Shown: positions 22,674 to 34,393, counted from the first letter of the stretch. The stretch: DNA of 64,000 nt from Juglans regia (GCF_001411555.2 NC_049912.1:21498341-21562340); one strand, 5' to 3'. Numbers and translations are program-made. The notes: generated from the letters alone by a model not told the origin.

Positions 22674-23658
22674 AGGGGGTTAGGAGTAGATGGTCATGAG
22701 CCCTCACTGGCTAGCACTAGTCTCATAATTGAAGAAAGGGCACTGCAGCATGCATCTAAACACAAGATCATGTCTATATAATTTTTTGTATTATCTTTGG
22801 GTAAGGCTTGTCACATTTAACAAATATATAAACAACTTATGTCATGTCTTGAATAAAGTTGCACGTCTAGTGCTACAATGCTTGAATAAATCGAAGTCCA
22901 ATATGATGAACCACCACCTAAAAAAAAAGATTAGAGGATCTCTCTTTTTTAGTTTTTTATTTTCTTATTTTAATATTTCCCATTATTTTTTTCAATATTA
23001 TAATATATAGTCTTATGCAATGATTTGTTGCTTTAAAAAGGTGAGATTCCCTTTAATTTTGATCATTAGAGCAAATAATAAGTGTTAGTGGGTTGTGATT
23101 TTGTTTTCGAGAAGCACGTGGCAAGTTGCCATTGCCAAATGAAGAAACATTCAAAATTCATAATCCAAGAACAGTGACATGTGAACCATACAATTGTTTG
23201 CTCCATTTCAACAAACTTAGGTTATGGTTAATAAATTCATAAGTTATTATACTCATCAATTTTACTCTACATATTTATTGACGTGGGTATTTATTTTTTA
23301 TTTTTTTTTACTGCAAGCGTGTGATGTAGGGCTGCTGAGTAAGATTTTTCTATATTCATATTGTAGGAGTTCCGACCATAAGTTTCAATTATAAGTAGTT
23401 AGGTGTTTTGATCATGGACTATTGTGAATGAACGCTTTCTAGAGTTTGGTAATTTGATTATAGAGTTCTTTTATTTATTCAGAGGGTAGCAAGATGGAAT
23501 TAACCCGAGGAAGATGAAGAAGGGAAGATGCGAGTGCACATATAATAAGATGATGGAGTCCGAAGCGGAGAAGAGAACGAGCATATATTAGTTCGCAAGA
23601 GAGAAGTGAATTAGAAGAGAAAGAAGAGGAGTGAAATAGAAGTTGGAGATGGGAGACT

Positions 23659-23846
23659 AGTTTGTTTTTACAGATGAGATGAGATAAAAATTAAATGTTG
23701 AATAAAATATTATTAGAATATATTTTTTTAATATTATTTTTATTTTAAAATTTTAAAAAATTAAATTATTTATTTTATTTTGTGTAAAAATTTAAAAAAT
23801 TTTTAATGATTAAATGAGATGAAGATGATTATAAAAACAAACGAGG
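23659..23846. repeat. MITE family A copy
   Basis: It starts AGTTTGTTTTTACAGATGAG and ends, reversed, CCTCGTTTGTTTTTATAATC, with the family core AATAAAATATTATTAGAATA. The length is about 188 bp. It is in the opposite orientation to the copy at 18033-18965. Confidence 0.75.
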
Positions 23847-23907
23847 CGAAACTTATATCTAATATTTTGTAATGAAAAATGTATAATTCATAAAAAGATT
23901 TGATAAA

Positions 23908-23967
23908 AATAAGTTTACAAATTAATATATTTTATTATAGTAAAATATATTAATTTGTAAACTTATT
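23908..23967. repeat. Perfect 27-bp inverted repeat with 6-base loop
   Basis: The arms 23908-23934 and 23941-23967 are perfectly complementary (AATAAGTTTACAAATTAATA... against its reverse), with loop TTATAG. The sequence resembles the termini of MITE family B, so this may be two fused MITE ends. Confidence 0.85.
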
Positions 23968-24502
23968 ACATTTAACTACGTTGATATATAAACTTAATTT
24001 TTGTAAAATTCTTTTTATTTCGCTAATATATATATATATATATATATGTTCTACTGTTCTAGCGTGTAGCGACCAAACAAAGGCACGCACAAAGCTTGTG
24101 GTGACCATTTGTCACCTCGTAGACGGGACGAGACGAGACCACCCAACAGCAAAGAGATTATTAATATCGGAAACCGACAACTAACGCCTGCCAATCTAAC
24201 GCCGTTTCCAAAACGAGTTCGGACAGCGTGGCCACACCAATCACAAATTCACAATAAGATTTAAATCAAGGAAATGGAGCTAAAATATAACGGTCCTTCT
24301 TCGTCACGTCGGAACAGACATGGGGGGTCGCCAGGTGGACTCCACCTACCCCTGCACACGTAAGAATCACATAACGCAATTAGACCCGGTCGGTCAGGTC
24401 AGCAACTCGAACGTGGCTGCTGGGCTCTCGATCTTCACGCGTCATTTTGCGAAGGTGGGTACGAAGTCTCCCCCACATATTTTTCCTCCCGTACCTCCCC
24501 CG

Positions 24503-24512
24503 CTATATATAT
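24503..24512 (+). promoter_or_regulatory. TATA box of the PNRC-motif gene
   Basis: CTATATATAT follows a C-rich stretch (CCTCCCCCG) about 220 bases before the start codon of the next gene. It would place transcription start near 24535 and give a 5' UTR of about 200 bases. Confidence 0.6.
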
Positions 24513-24732
24513 TCGTGTATATCATCTGCCTTTTCCGCAAGCCAGAATTGACCCTGTTTTCATCTGAGCAGGTAACAGAGACCCTTCTCCTCATACTTCT
24601 GTGAGGAAGAAGAGGCGGGGAGGAAAAATAAGAAAAGGTGGTTTTTTGGGGGAAGAAGAAAGCTAAGATCATTACGTTTTTCTCTCTGTTATCTTCCTCT
24701 TTCTCGTTTCGTTCGTTTGAGGATTTGAAACT

Positions 24733-25329
24733 ATGGGGACCGAGGTTTTACGGCCTCAAGACTGTTTGTTTGGACGGGTCAGAGACCCTCATCCGGTGGC
24801 TTTTCATCGCCGGAGAAGTAATTATGGAAATTTTAACCCGAGTTATGTATTTAATCCTAGATCTACCCGAAAACCGGCTGTCCGGTTCGAGAAAACGGAC
24901 CAGAAAAAAGGGTCCGGTTCGAGCCAGTCGGAGCTGTCGGTCTCGAAGAGATCGGGATCCTCCGACGACTTGAAGACGGGGAGAAGGAGTCTCTCAATGG
25001 AGAAGGTGACGATTTTGAGGAGAGGCGAGTCGCTGGACTCGAATATCAAGAGCCAGGCGCTGAGGAAGGAAGGTGACGGTCTGGTTGTTATGGGGACGCA
25101 GAGGCTGGGTCCGGACCCTAGAATGGTGCCGAAGCAGATCCGGATCGTGGATCCGAGGTCTCCGCCGATGAACGGGAAGTGTGACATGTACGCGGGGTCG
25201 GCTTTCGCGACGTCTCCGGCGCCGAGCTCGCTGCCGCTTCCATCGTTCTCGAAAAAGAAACAGGTTTCAGCCATCGTCGATGACTCGGCCACCAGAGATC
25301 TGAGGCGGTTGCTTAGGCTCGATTTGTGA
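24733..25329 (+). CDS. PNRC-motif (proline-rich nuclear receptor coactivator-like) protein, single exon
   Basis: The open frame of 198 residues has no intron. The N-terminus is MGTEVLRPQDCLFGRVRDPH, and the middle is basic and serine-rich. The telling motif is SPAPSSLPLPSF at residues 161-172, followed by KKK and a C-terminal RDLRRLLRLDL. This short proline motif defines the PNRC family (Pfam PF15365). In animals PNRC2 uses such a motif to bind the decapping factor DCP1; whether the plant members act in mRNA decay is inference. High GC and steady codon use contrast with the flanks. The first ATG of the frame is chosen because it opens a family-like N-terminus and follows a plausible 5' UTR. 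Confidence 0.85.
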   Translation: MGTEVLRPQDCLFGRVRDPHPVAFHRRRSNYGNFNPSYVFNPRSTRKPAVRFEKTDQKKGSGSSQSELSVSKRSGSSDDLKTGRRSLSMEKVTILRRGESLDSNIKSQALRKEGDGLVVMGTQRLGPDPRMVPKQIRIVDPRSPPMNGKCDMYAGSAFATSPAPSSLPLPSFSKKKQVSAIVDDSATRDLRRLLRLDL

Positions 25330-25650
25330 GTTCCATTTCCAAGCAGGTGAAGAACCTGGTTTCCGGATCCGGAGACCATTTGAATCCGGAAGAAAACTCT
25401 CTCTCTCTCTCTCCCTCTCTCATCTCTCTAAAATCTTCCCTGTGTTGCGCCTTTCGCCTACGTTACTTTAATCTCGAGTTTTCAGGATCTGAACCGGCCG
25501 TGATTTTTTTAAACGGTGGTTGATCCAAAACTCGGGAGGACTACGGAGGCGAATTAGATAATATTTGCTCTTGTTGTACCTTGGCTTCTGTAATTGTTGG
25601 GTGTTGTTTATGGGTAGTTTTAGTATTGTAATCTGTAATGGAAAATGGAA

Positions 25651-25678
25651 AATAAATCTTATAAAAAAAAAAAAAAAA
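25651..25678 (+). terminator. Poly(A) signal followed by a genomic A16 run
   Basis: AATAAA at 25651-25656 lies about 320 bases past the PNRC stop codon. After TCTTAT there is a run of 16 A at 25663-25678. The signal is a sensible 3' end for the gene. The encoded A run is unusual and is discussed as a finding. Confidence 0.65.
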
Positions 25679-26676
25679 TAGTGGGGTGGGGAAGATAACT
25701 TGTAATATGTGGGCTCTGTAGTGTGTTCTGAATCTGTGAGGACTTTTGTTTCCCTGTTGTACTGTAAAATACTATAAGCATAAGGGATAACTTTTTTCTT
25801 TTTTTTTTATATGAAGCAGAAGGGATAACTTAACAAAGCAAGATGCTTAGTTCTCTTCGATTTCTTCTCTCAAATTCTCTTCTGAATCCAAGTTAAGTTT
25901 TTGGATAGTCCTGATCTTTGTTCTAATGGCGTGTAAACAGAGAGAGAAACGTAAATGGTTGAAATAAATAAGAAGAGTGGGGTGGTGAACTGGTGGGGAT
26001 GATGAATTTGGTACCAATAAATGAACTGTTTGGACCATATCATACACTTGTGGTGTGTTGTGTACCCAGATGACAGTCATGCATACCTTTCCTCCATTTC
26101 CAGCTTACTGCTGTTCCAGATTTTGATTGGATCAGTTTCTCTAATATTTGACCATTAAGATAATAATATAAAATAAAATACAAGAGTGGTCGTTTCGAAT
26201 GGTAAAATTTTATTTATTATCTTTAACATTACATATTAATATTTGATTTGTTATTTTTATTTTTTTATTTAAATATATTCATATTGATGGTTAAATATGT
26301 GTAAAAATAAAATTATAAAAATAATAAATTAAATATCGATATGTGATTTGAAAATAATGTGTAAATTTTTTCGATTCAATTATACTTTGAAGTGGTGAGT
26401 CGGAAAATCTACCAATTAAAAAATCTGCAAAATTCTAGAAGATTTATGAGTCTCGAGTTCCAAATAGTAAACAATTTTGAACCTATTGTTTGAATGATTA
26501 CAAAAGTCCTCAAGAATTTTGTAGTTCCACTTATTTTTTGGTGTGAAACTTTGGAACAAATGATTTTGTTGATATGATTTGGATGATTATTGTAAGGAGA
26601 TTTTTCCCACTTAACGAAGTCTATTGGGCATCGTGTCTACTAGGGAAAGGGATAACGTAACTGATGGGACTGACCA
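25679..26676. other. Intergenic, no gene seen
   Basis: AT-rich stretch. No reading frame or repeat boundary could be supported. The left LTR of the copia element at 26677-29703 should lie here, but I could not identify it. Confidence 0.5.
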
Positions 26677-27172
26677 GCTTGATATCGCTCGACCACATTA
26701 TCTCACAAACAATAAAAGCCATTGACCTATACTCTGTCTTTGCTGATGATCTTGAAACCATGTGTTGCTTCTTTGATTTCTAAGATATTAATAAATCACC
26801 AATGAAAACACAATACCCACTGACTGATCTTCTGATATCCGGACAGCTAGCCCAATCTAAATTCGAGAAGGCTTTTATATGAATATTTGAAGAGCTGGGA
26901 AATAACAAACCTTGCCCAGGAGTTGCTTGATATCGCTCGACCACATTATCTCACAAACAATAAAAGCCATTGACCTATACTCTGTCTTTGCTGATGATCT
27001 TGAAACCATGTGTTGCTTCTTTGATTTCTAAGATATTAATAAATCACCAATGAAAACACAATACCCACTGACTGATCTTCTGATATCCGGACAGCTAGCC
27101 CAATCTAAATTCGAGAAGGCTTTTATATGAATATTTGAAGAGCTGGGAAATAACAAACCTTGCCCAGGAGTT
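26677..27172. repeat. Perfect 248-bp tandem duplication within copia RNase H
   Basis: Units 26677-26924 and 26925-27172 appear identical base for base, both beginning GCTTGATATCGCTCGACC and ending CTTGCCCAGGAGTT(G). The duplicated part encodes the end of RNase H on the minus strand. Confidence 0.93.
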
Positions 27173-28491
27173 GATTTCAAATACCTCATAATTCTCATTG
27201 CTGCTTGGAGGTGTGGTGTTCGAGGATTATCCAAAAATTGGCTCAAATGGTGGACTACAAATGTGATGTCTAGTCTGGTATGAGTAAGATAGATTAATCT
27301 TATATAACTAGAGATGTCATCAACTACTTCACCCTCATCTTTTGAAAATTTAGCACGAGTATCAATAGGAAATAATGCATATTTGACAGCAAGTAAACTA
27401 AAATTTGCTAACAATTCTAGAGTATATTTTCTTTGAGATAAAGAAATACCCTTTTGTGATCTTGCAATTTCCATTCCAAGAAAGAATTTGGCTAGACCCA
27501 AATCTTTCAGCTTGAACTTCATTGTTAAAGCTGCTTTGACAGCTGAAATGGCTTCTAAATCACTGCTAGCAAGTAAAATATCATCCACATAAAGTAGTAA
27601 TGCCACAAATGAAATTCATTCATTCTTGGTAAACAAGGAATAATATGCTTTTGACTGTGAGAATCTGATATCAAACAATACATATTTGAATTTAGAATTC
27701 TATTGCCTAAATGCTTGTTTTAAGCCATAAAGAGATATTTGCAATTTACATACCCTTGTGTCCCCCTTAGGTAGATAACCGAGATATGTTTTCATGAAAA
27801 CTTCTTCATCTAAGTCTCTATATAAAAAAAAATTATTGACATCCAAGTAAAAAATATGTCAATTACGTATAGCAGCCAGTGACAAAACACATCTAATAGT
27901 CACCATTTTTGCAACAGGTGAGAAAGTTTCAAAAAAATCTAGGCCCTCCTTTTGAGTGTACCCTTTGGCTACAATCCTTACCTTATGTCTCTCAATAGAA
28001 CCATTTGAATTATATTTTATTTTATATACCCACTTACAACCTATAAGTTTTTTATTTGGAGGAAGTGGTGCTAAAACCCAAGTGTTATTCGACTCTAATG
28101 CAGATAATTCTGCAAACATGGCATCTCTCCAATGAGTATGCCTAACAACTTGGTGATAGAAAATTGGTTCTATTTCAGAAGAAATTGCAACAAAGAAAGC
28201 TTTATGAGATTGAGATAATTTGGAGTACGAGATAACATAAAAAAATGCTATATTTATTACTTGAATTGATGTCAGGAACTGTAGGAGATGATTGAGAAGC
28301 AGAAGCAACTAGATTACAGTGATAGCTTTGCAAGTAATCCGGTGCTTTGTTTTGTTTGGTTGATGTTCTAAGAGAAGGAAAGTGATTTTCATCATTGAGA
28401 GATAGAATATTTGTGGAATTTTGCTTGAATCCGAGAGGATAGCCATAAATCTTGTAGCATTTGTCCACTGTATGATTATTCATATCACAAA

Positions 28492-28665
28492 TGAATTATA
28501 GATTGATATAATTTAAAGTGTATAGAATAAACATGTAGATATTTTTCATTGGTTTACAATAGAGTTAGTTAATGTTAGTTACATTTGACTCTGTATAAAT
28601 ACAGATCATTTACTTGTAACTCAATTAAGTAAATGATTACATAAGTTTTTCATGGAATTTCTCTT
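28492..28665 (+). repeat. LTR-like segment inverted inside copia gag (arm 1)
   Basis: This segment (GATTGATATAATTTAAAGTG ... TAACTCAATTAAGTAAATGA ... ATGGAATTTCTCTT) is about 90% the same as the reverse complement of 29532-29705. It splits gag codons at REIP and NNHT. It carries a TATAAATACAG TATA-like box. Confidence 0.85.
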
Positions 28666-29531
28666 CTCTTAGCCTGTTGTTTTCCAGAATTGAACTTTTT
28701 CATTTTTGTGTTTGAATCTTGCATTTTGCTCATGAAAGCTACAGTATCCATGATATCATTCTTGCTAATTTCTCTTTGCTTTTCTTCTTGAACTACCAAA
28801 GAAAAAACTTTGTTTATTTCTAGTAAAGGATATAGCATTAGAATTTGCCATTTGATATGGGAAAAACTGTCATTTAAACTCATCAGAAACTCCATCACAT
28901 GTTGTCGATCTTGATAGCCCATAAATATCTTTATTGCACCACAATTGCAATTTTGAAAGACTCCACACGAACGTGTAGGAACTTGATTATAATACAACAA
29001 TTCATCCCACAAAGACTTGAATCTTGTATAATAATCTCATACAGATAAATCAGCTTGCACCAAGACTGACAAGTCTTTTTGCAATTGATATATTCTTGGA
29101 CCATTATCTTGAGTAAAACGATTCTTTAAATCCAGCCACATATCTCTTGCTGATTTTGCACATATTATGCTGCAACCAATTTCCTTTGAGACAGAATTGA
29201 TCAACCAAGAAGACACCATATTGTTGCATCTTTTCCATAATCCGTATGAATTATCTGGGAAACTTGGTTGACAAATCGATCCATCCACGAATCTAATCTT
29301 GTTCTTTGCTTTGAATGCCATGATCATGAACCTTCTCCATGTATGATAATTGTCCCCAACGAGGATGTTTGACACTAGAATTGTTCCTGGTGAATCACCA
29401 TTCTGTAGATGATAGCAATTTAGAATATCATTCATTCTTGAATTAGAAACGGAAGCATCCATTCTTAAATAGAATATCATCAATTCTTGAAATAAAGTAT
29501 CGAGAGATAAAATAGAGAGCAAACTAACAAA

Positions 29532-29705
29532 AGAGAAATTCCATGAAAAATTGATATATTCATTTACTTAATTGAGTTATAAGTGAATGCTCTTATTTAT
29601 ACAAATTAAATGTAACTAACATTAACTAACTCTATTGTAAACCAATAAAAAGCATCGACCTATTTATTCTATACACTTTGAATTATATCAATCCATAATA
29701 GAAAT
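29532..29705 (-). repeat. Putative 5' LTR of the copia element (arm 2)
   Basis: Located immediately upstream of gag on the minus strand, with TATA-like TTTGTATAAATAAGAG. It is the inverted partner of 28492-28665; together they could fold into a 1.2-kb hairpin around the gag fragment. Confidence 0.75.
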
Positions 29706-29840
29706 TACCTCAGATGTTGGAGTCAATGCGGTACTTTTGCAGGCTACAGGAGCTGGAGAAAGTCGATGGGGCAGTGAATGAGCTGAGCTGGGTCTGCAAG
29801 GTGTCGGTTGGGGAACTTGAAGGAGGATCGGCCTGAGATG
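29706..29840 (-). other. Possible orphan exon fragment next to the copia LTR
   Basis: The GC content jumps here. On the minus strand one frame stays open (PSSAHSLPHRLSPAPVACKS, then TALTPTSE) up to a donor-like GAG|GTAATTTC at the LTR border. I do not recognise the protein, and other frames are nearly as open. Confidence 0.25.
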
Positions 29841-29903
29841 GAAGAATATTCCAAAGGAAGAGAGAGGAAAGTGGATTAATTTCGTTGGCAGTCAGTCAGG
29901 TTT

Positions 29904-30083
29904 CGTTTGGAGGTAAAATTCTTTTTAATTCATTTTAACTCATCAGTATAATTTTTTTAAATTTTAATATAAAATATAATAAATAATTCAACTTTTTTAA
30001 ATTTTAAAATAATAATAATAATAATAAATAATATTTTATTATCTTAACTCAATTCAACTCAACTCACTTTAACATCCAAACGC
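29904..30083. repeat. MITE family A copy
   Basis: Ends CGTTTGGAGGTAAAATT and, reversed, GATGCGTTTGGATGTTAAAG. The AT-rich core TATAAAATATAATAAATAAT is the family signature. Confidence 0.75.
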
Positions 30084-30257
30084 ATCCTCAATATTTTGTC
30101 TTTGAAATAAACAGTATAGAGATAATGAGAAAGATGGCCATGAGTTCAGTTCAAATGACCGTTTGGGTAGCCTGAAGGCCTCTCTCTCCGTACGATGAGT
30201 TAAAAGCATCCTAGTTGATTTCGGTAATGAATGAATTGAAGAGGCGAGCTCCATTTA

Positions 30258-30410
30258 TACTGTTTATCTCATTTTATTATTATAATATTTTAAAAATTTT
30301 ATATAAAATATAATAAATAATTTAATTTTTTTAAATTTTAAAAAAATAATAATACTATATCAATATTTTATATAATTTTTAATTTTTATCTCAATTTATT
30401 TTATGTCTAA
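30258..30410. repeat. MITE family A copy (ends eroded)
   Basis: It contains TATAAAATATAATAAATAAT and the flanking CTCATTTTATTATTATAATA of the family. Outer GTTTGGAT ends are lost. Confidence 0.6.
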
Positions 30411-32091
30411 CACGATTTGATATCCGCCAAGTGAACCCAAGCCCTCACAAAATAGATCACAGATCGAGGAGAGGCAATGCGAGGATAATTCAACACGTAC
30501 AAATTTATGATAAATATGAGAGATCTCGATATATTTTGAGAATTGTTGCAATTGGATTCTTAAGCAGATATGAAAAATATAGAAAAGAAGGAAAAAAAAA
30601 ATGCATAATTACAAAAGATGAAGGATCTAACCACAAATAATTTCAGGAGACTTTAGAAAAATTTAAAATAATTAAGAAAAAATATGGTCCTAAGTAATTT
30701 TTATATTTCGGACAAAGATAAACATGATTGGTGGATCTTAATTATAACATTTATGTTCGTGTCCCATAATGTTCACGAGTAGCATTTAATATTACAAAGT
30801 CCGCATACAATATATATTTATGAGAAATTATATTTACAGTTAATGTCTTAGAGTGCATAATGGATGTGCATTTTTTTTTAAAACAAATAAGTAAATATGA
30901 AATTTACATAAAAAAAATAATTTTTTAATAATATACAACACTCTTTTTTAAAAATAGTGTGCGATACTTATACAATCCATGATTATTATAAACTGGTAAT
31001 CCCAACATAAAAAGGTATATATAAAATGAGTTGTATTATTTATAAGTCTAATGTGTAATACACAATTTATTGTGGAAGCCGTTATATTCATAAAAATTTC
31101 AAAATACAATATTTTTGAAGTAGAAGATGTGACAAGTTTCCACAATAATGATATGTCAATATCTTGGTACGTAAAAAAAGAAAAAAGAAAATGTTATTTT
31201 TTTTACTTAATAGTAAAATAAGTATTTTTTAATAATATTATGATTTTTTTATTTTTTTAAATATTTAAAAATATTAAAAAATACATATAAAAAAATTAAA
31301 AAAATCAAAAAACAACTAATAGGAGCCAATGGAGGGCTCTCAGCGGTGAGAGTAGCACCACCCTAGACAAAAAAAAGTTTATAAACAGATTTATCTATAA
31401 AAAATATATATATATACATATACTTATATAATTATAAATTGTTTTTTTTTTTTGTAAGTATATAAAATTATAAATGTTACAATTTTTTTTCTTCTTCAGG
31501 AATGAAATTATAGAAAGGCAGTTATTAATAACGTTATCATCGAAATTGTTTCTTGGGGTTGAAAGTACTATCAATGGAATAAAACAAGCAAAGCTTGAGA
31601 GCTCAATTGCTAGGGTTCATATATAGTATGTGGACAAAGAGCTTAAACAGGTGTCACAAACTGACGCTTATCTTTAGAAAGATTTATTTTTATTTTTTTT
31701 TTAAGAAAATATAAATGCATTGTAAATCACCAATTCCTAAACATTAAAATTATCGATAAATAATCATATCGATCCATGTTAATTTATAAATTTATTTTTA
31801 TAAAAAAATTTTGATTAAAGCATTAAATTATGATATTATATCGTAAAAGTTATTAATTAAAATAGATAAAATGAGTTTAATTAACTATTTTAGATAGGAG
31901 CTTAAATAAATCATTAGGAATGCTCCACCATTGCAATGAGCTGAGTTAGGCTTCAAAGAAATACTTGTTTATTATAAGTTAATCGCCTAATTTTTGTTTT
32001 CATAGTGAATTTGTAGACAGTTTCCGCACTTCAAGTTTGCCATCTTTGACCCATAAATAAATATTTAATATTTCAATAATATTTCAGTAAT
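30411..32091. other. AT-rich spacer with degraded repeats, no gene seen
   Basis: 30830-31000 loosely resembles MITE family C (ACAGTTAATGTCTTAGAGTG ... GTGTGCGATACTTATACAAT). Nothing else could be supported. Confidence 0.5.
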
Positions 32092-32262
32092 GTTATGTAC
32101 AATTGTGAAGTATGCAAGTACCGTACAGTCATTTTAAAAAAGAGTGAGGTCTACTATTAAAAATTTAATTTTTTTTTTATATAAGTTCTATATTTATTTA
32201 TCTTTTATAAAACGATTATACGATACTTACACACTTACGATTACAAATATCATTTCTCAAAA
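32092..32262. repeat. MITE family C copy
   Basis: Left TTATGTACAATTGTGAAGTA and reversed right ATATTTGTAATCGTAAGTGT bracket a core TCTACTATTAAAAATTTAAT, as in the copy at 34548-34697. Confidence 0.65.
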
Positions 32263-32330
32263 TAGTGTCATTATTCACTGATCATTGAACACTACTACAA
32301 AAGTTGTGCGCGATTCTTGCCGTATAATAA

Positions 32331-32466
32331 TTAGGAAAAATATTTGCATCAGCCTACTATTCATCACACACTCAACACACTTAGTGTATTGAGATTTAAA
32401 AAAAAAAAAAAAAATTTGAATGCATGGTGTGTGAAGTGTGTAGGCTGATGCATAGAATTACCCTAA
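32331..32466. repeat. Small MITE with 27-bp inverted termini
   Basis: TTAGGAAAAATATTTGCATC, then AGCCTAC, on the left pairs with reversed right TTAGGGTAATTCTATGCATC, then AGCCTAC. TAA lies on both sides (32328-32330, 32467-32469), which fits a 3-bp Tourist-type target duplication. Confidence 0.75.
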
Positions 32467-33002
32467 TAATTATATCTGTTAAATTATTATTGTCTGAATT
32501 TGAGAGAGCCTTATAACTTTTTGTTATTGCCTTTATGGATTTTTTGACATCATTAAATGCTTAATAAATTTTATAAAATTAATTTTACGCGTGATCTGTT
32601 TCTTTCTCACTAAAAAAATCTTGATCCTATCTATAAGTTACTAGGGGTGCTATCTGATGGTAGCCTCCTCCCCACCCCACTTTAATAATAAATTATAGTT
32701 TATTAGATTCAAAAATTATTTATAAATCTAAAAATAATTAAAAATATAATTTTTGACTCAAATTGTAAATTATAAATTATAAATATGATTATAATTTAAA
32801 AAATTATATAATTTTTAAATTTATTAATACATATTTTATGTAAGTTGTAATATAATACAAGAGTCTCACATTACTTTAAGTATGAGACTTGTATTATTAA
32901 GGCAATCTATGAAAGGGTTACCTAACTACACTACAACTTATTAAATAAAAATTCTACTTAATATATATTAATATATTTATATATAATAAAAATAATAAAT
33001 AT

Positions 33003-33119
33003 TTATATAAAAGAATTTGGGTGCGGGATGGGGCCCCGCTAGGGCCATACCATCTCTCGGCCCTGCCAGTCTCTTGCCCCGCGAGGCGAAGGGGGGTGGG
33101 GCCCGGCTGCCCGCCCCTA
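33003..33119. repeat. GC-rich terminus of a hAT-like element
   Basis: A GC-rich block ends ...GGCTGCCCGCCCCTA. Reversed, this is TAGGGGCGGGCAGCCGGGCC, close to the left end of the element at 43468 (TAGGGGTGGGCAGCGGGGCC). The other end might be TAGGGGTG at 32642, but the 8-bp flanks do not match, so only one end is claimed. Confidence 0.45.
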
Positions 33120-33434
33120 CCTATAACAATAGATATGTTTAATTTCAAATTCTTCACACGTATATAGTACGTGGTTAAATTATTATCCGAAACTAATAAC
33201 TAATATTAATATTCTTATTACGCTCCAATTTAAGTCAATGTATTTATTCCTAATTTGATAATAAGTATCCCATGATTAAAAGCAAGGACTTGAGTGCACG
33301 GATTTTCTGTCATAACAAAATAGTCTAATATATGAATAAAAGGTTTCTCGAGTGTTGATCAAAATGTCTCTAGCGACGAGTTAGGTGAGAAGTTGATGGT
33401 CCATCATCATTTTATCTTATGTATTATTAGGTTA

Positions 33435-33616
33435 GGTTTGGATAGTCAATTAAAATGAAAGTTAAAAATTAAATAAAATATTATTAAAATATTATTATTA
33501 TTTTAAAATTTAAAAAAATTAAATTATTTATTATATTTTGTGTGAAAATTTATAAAATTTATAATGATAAGATAAAATAATATGAGATGGGTTGATATTA
33601 ACTTTCAATCCAAACC
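33435..33616. repeat. MITE family A copy
   Basis: Ends GGTTTGGATAGTCAATTAAA and, reversed, CTCGGTTTGGATTGAAAGTT, with the family core between. About 182 bp. Confidence 0.8.
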
Positions 33617-34203
33617 GAGCCAAGCAATGTTTGGATGTCAAGACCATCTCAACTCATGATCTCAAATTAATCATTAATAGAACCTACTACTTTTTCAAAT
33701 TTTTATAAAAAGTTAAACTCATTTAAGTATAATCAAATATGTCTTCTCTCTGTTATATATAAGGTTTGATGAGATACGTACTTAATTTGTTGCATGGCGT
33801 GATCAGGTTGTAACTTGTGATTCTTCACAGGATTTTCAGTTCGCTTGTGCTTTAATTTGTGGAGAAATAATATCCCATCTCCAGATCAGAAAAATCTAAT
33901 TAAGGACGTTTGTGTATGGTTGAATATTATTTCTTCTTTCTTGTGGTTTGTGCATGGAGAAATACCCTTGAATGATCAGAAAAACCTAAGGAAATTTGTG
34001 TATGGTTATGTTTTCTTCTTCTTCTTACGTTGTTCTTACATGAACATGTAGTTTCCCTCTTATTATAAGGTTAGACATAATGATATATATGTTTGCTGGC
34101 GTCAATTAGCTGAACTTGTAATTAATTAGTTTGTCTCGACTCTCTACGTACGTTCAAATCATGGGAAGAATACATACATACACGCGCCTATCTTTTAGCT
34201 AGC

Positions 34204-34393
34204 CCTGTTTGGATCGGGAGAATTTTTCAACTCCTCTCGTCTTATTTAATTATTATAATTTTTTTAAATATTTATATAAAATATAATAAATAATTAAAAT
34301 TTTTAAATTTTAAAATAAAAATAATATTCTAATAATATTTTATTTAATTTTAAACTTTCATTCCATCTTACCTCATCTCATTATCTAAACATG
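34204..34393. repeat. MITE family A copy inside the DMP relic
   Basis: Ends CTGTTTGGATCGGGAG and, reversed, CATGTTTAGATAATGAG. It interrupts the homology to the 39830-40545 region, so it came after the duplication. Confidence 0.78.

Larger units (their letters stand above)
19580..24502. other. Long AT-rich intergenic region with MITEs, no gene seen
   Basis: Short reading frames here give no recognisable protein. The region holds two delimited MITEs (20867-21099, 21660-21797), a TA microsatellite at about 21329-21348, a T/A homopolymer block at 22639-22673, a family A MITE at 23659-23846 and a long perfect hairpin at 23908-23967. The At4g15545-homologue promoter should be just above 19579. 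Confidence 0.6.
26677..29703 (-). mobile_element. Rearranged Ty1/copia element: gag, fused gag-RT, RNase H, protease and integrase missing
   Basis: Read on the minus strand. 29522-29037 is gag N-terminus (NILVGDNYHTWRRFMIMAFK). 29012-28650 is further gag (VMEFLMSLNDSFSHIKWQIL). 28483-28400 is a zinc-knuckle-like NNHTVDKCYKIYGYPLG. 28200-27859 is reverse transcriptase start ([34 protein letters not shown]). 27606-27173 has the YVDD polymerase box (LLLYVDDILLASSD) and DLGLAKFFLGMEIARS. Then comes RNase H (DWASCPDIRRSVSGY). Stops and frame changes occur throughout and the protease-integrase section is absent. A 5' LTR-like segment lies at about 29532-29703. Confidence 0.88.

Noticed and set aside
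32642..33119. A complete hAT element from TAGGGGTG to CCCCTA
   Set aside because: The 8-bp flanks (TAAGTTAC and CCTATAAC) do not match and the left terminus does not resemble the right beyond eight bases, so only the right end is reported.
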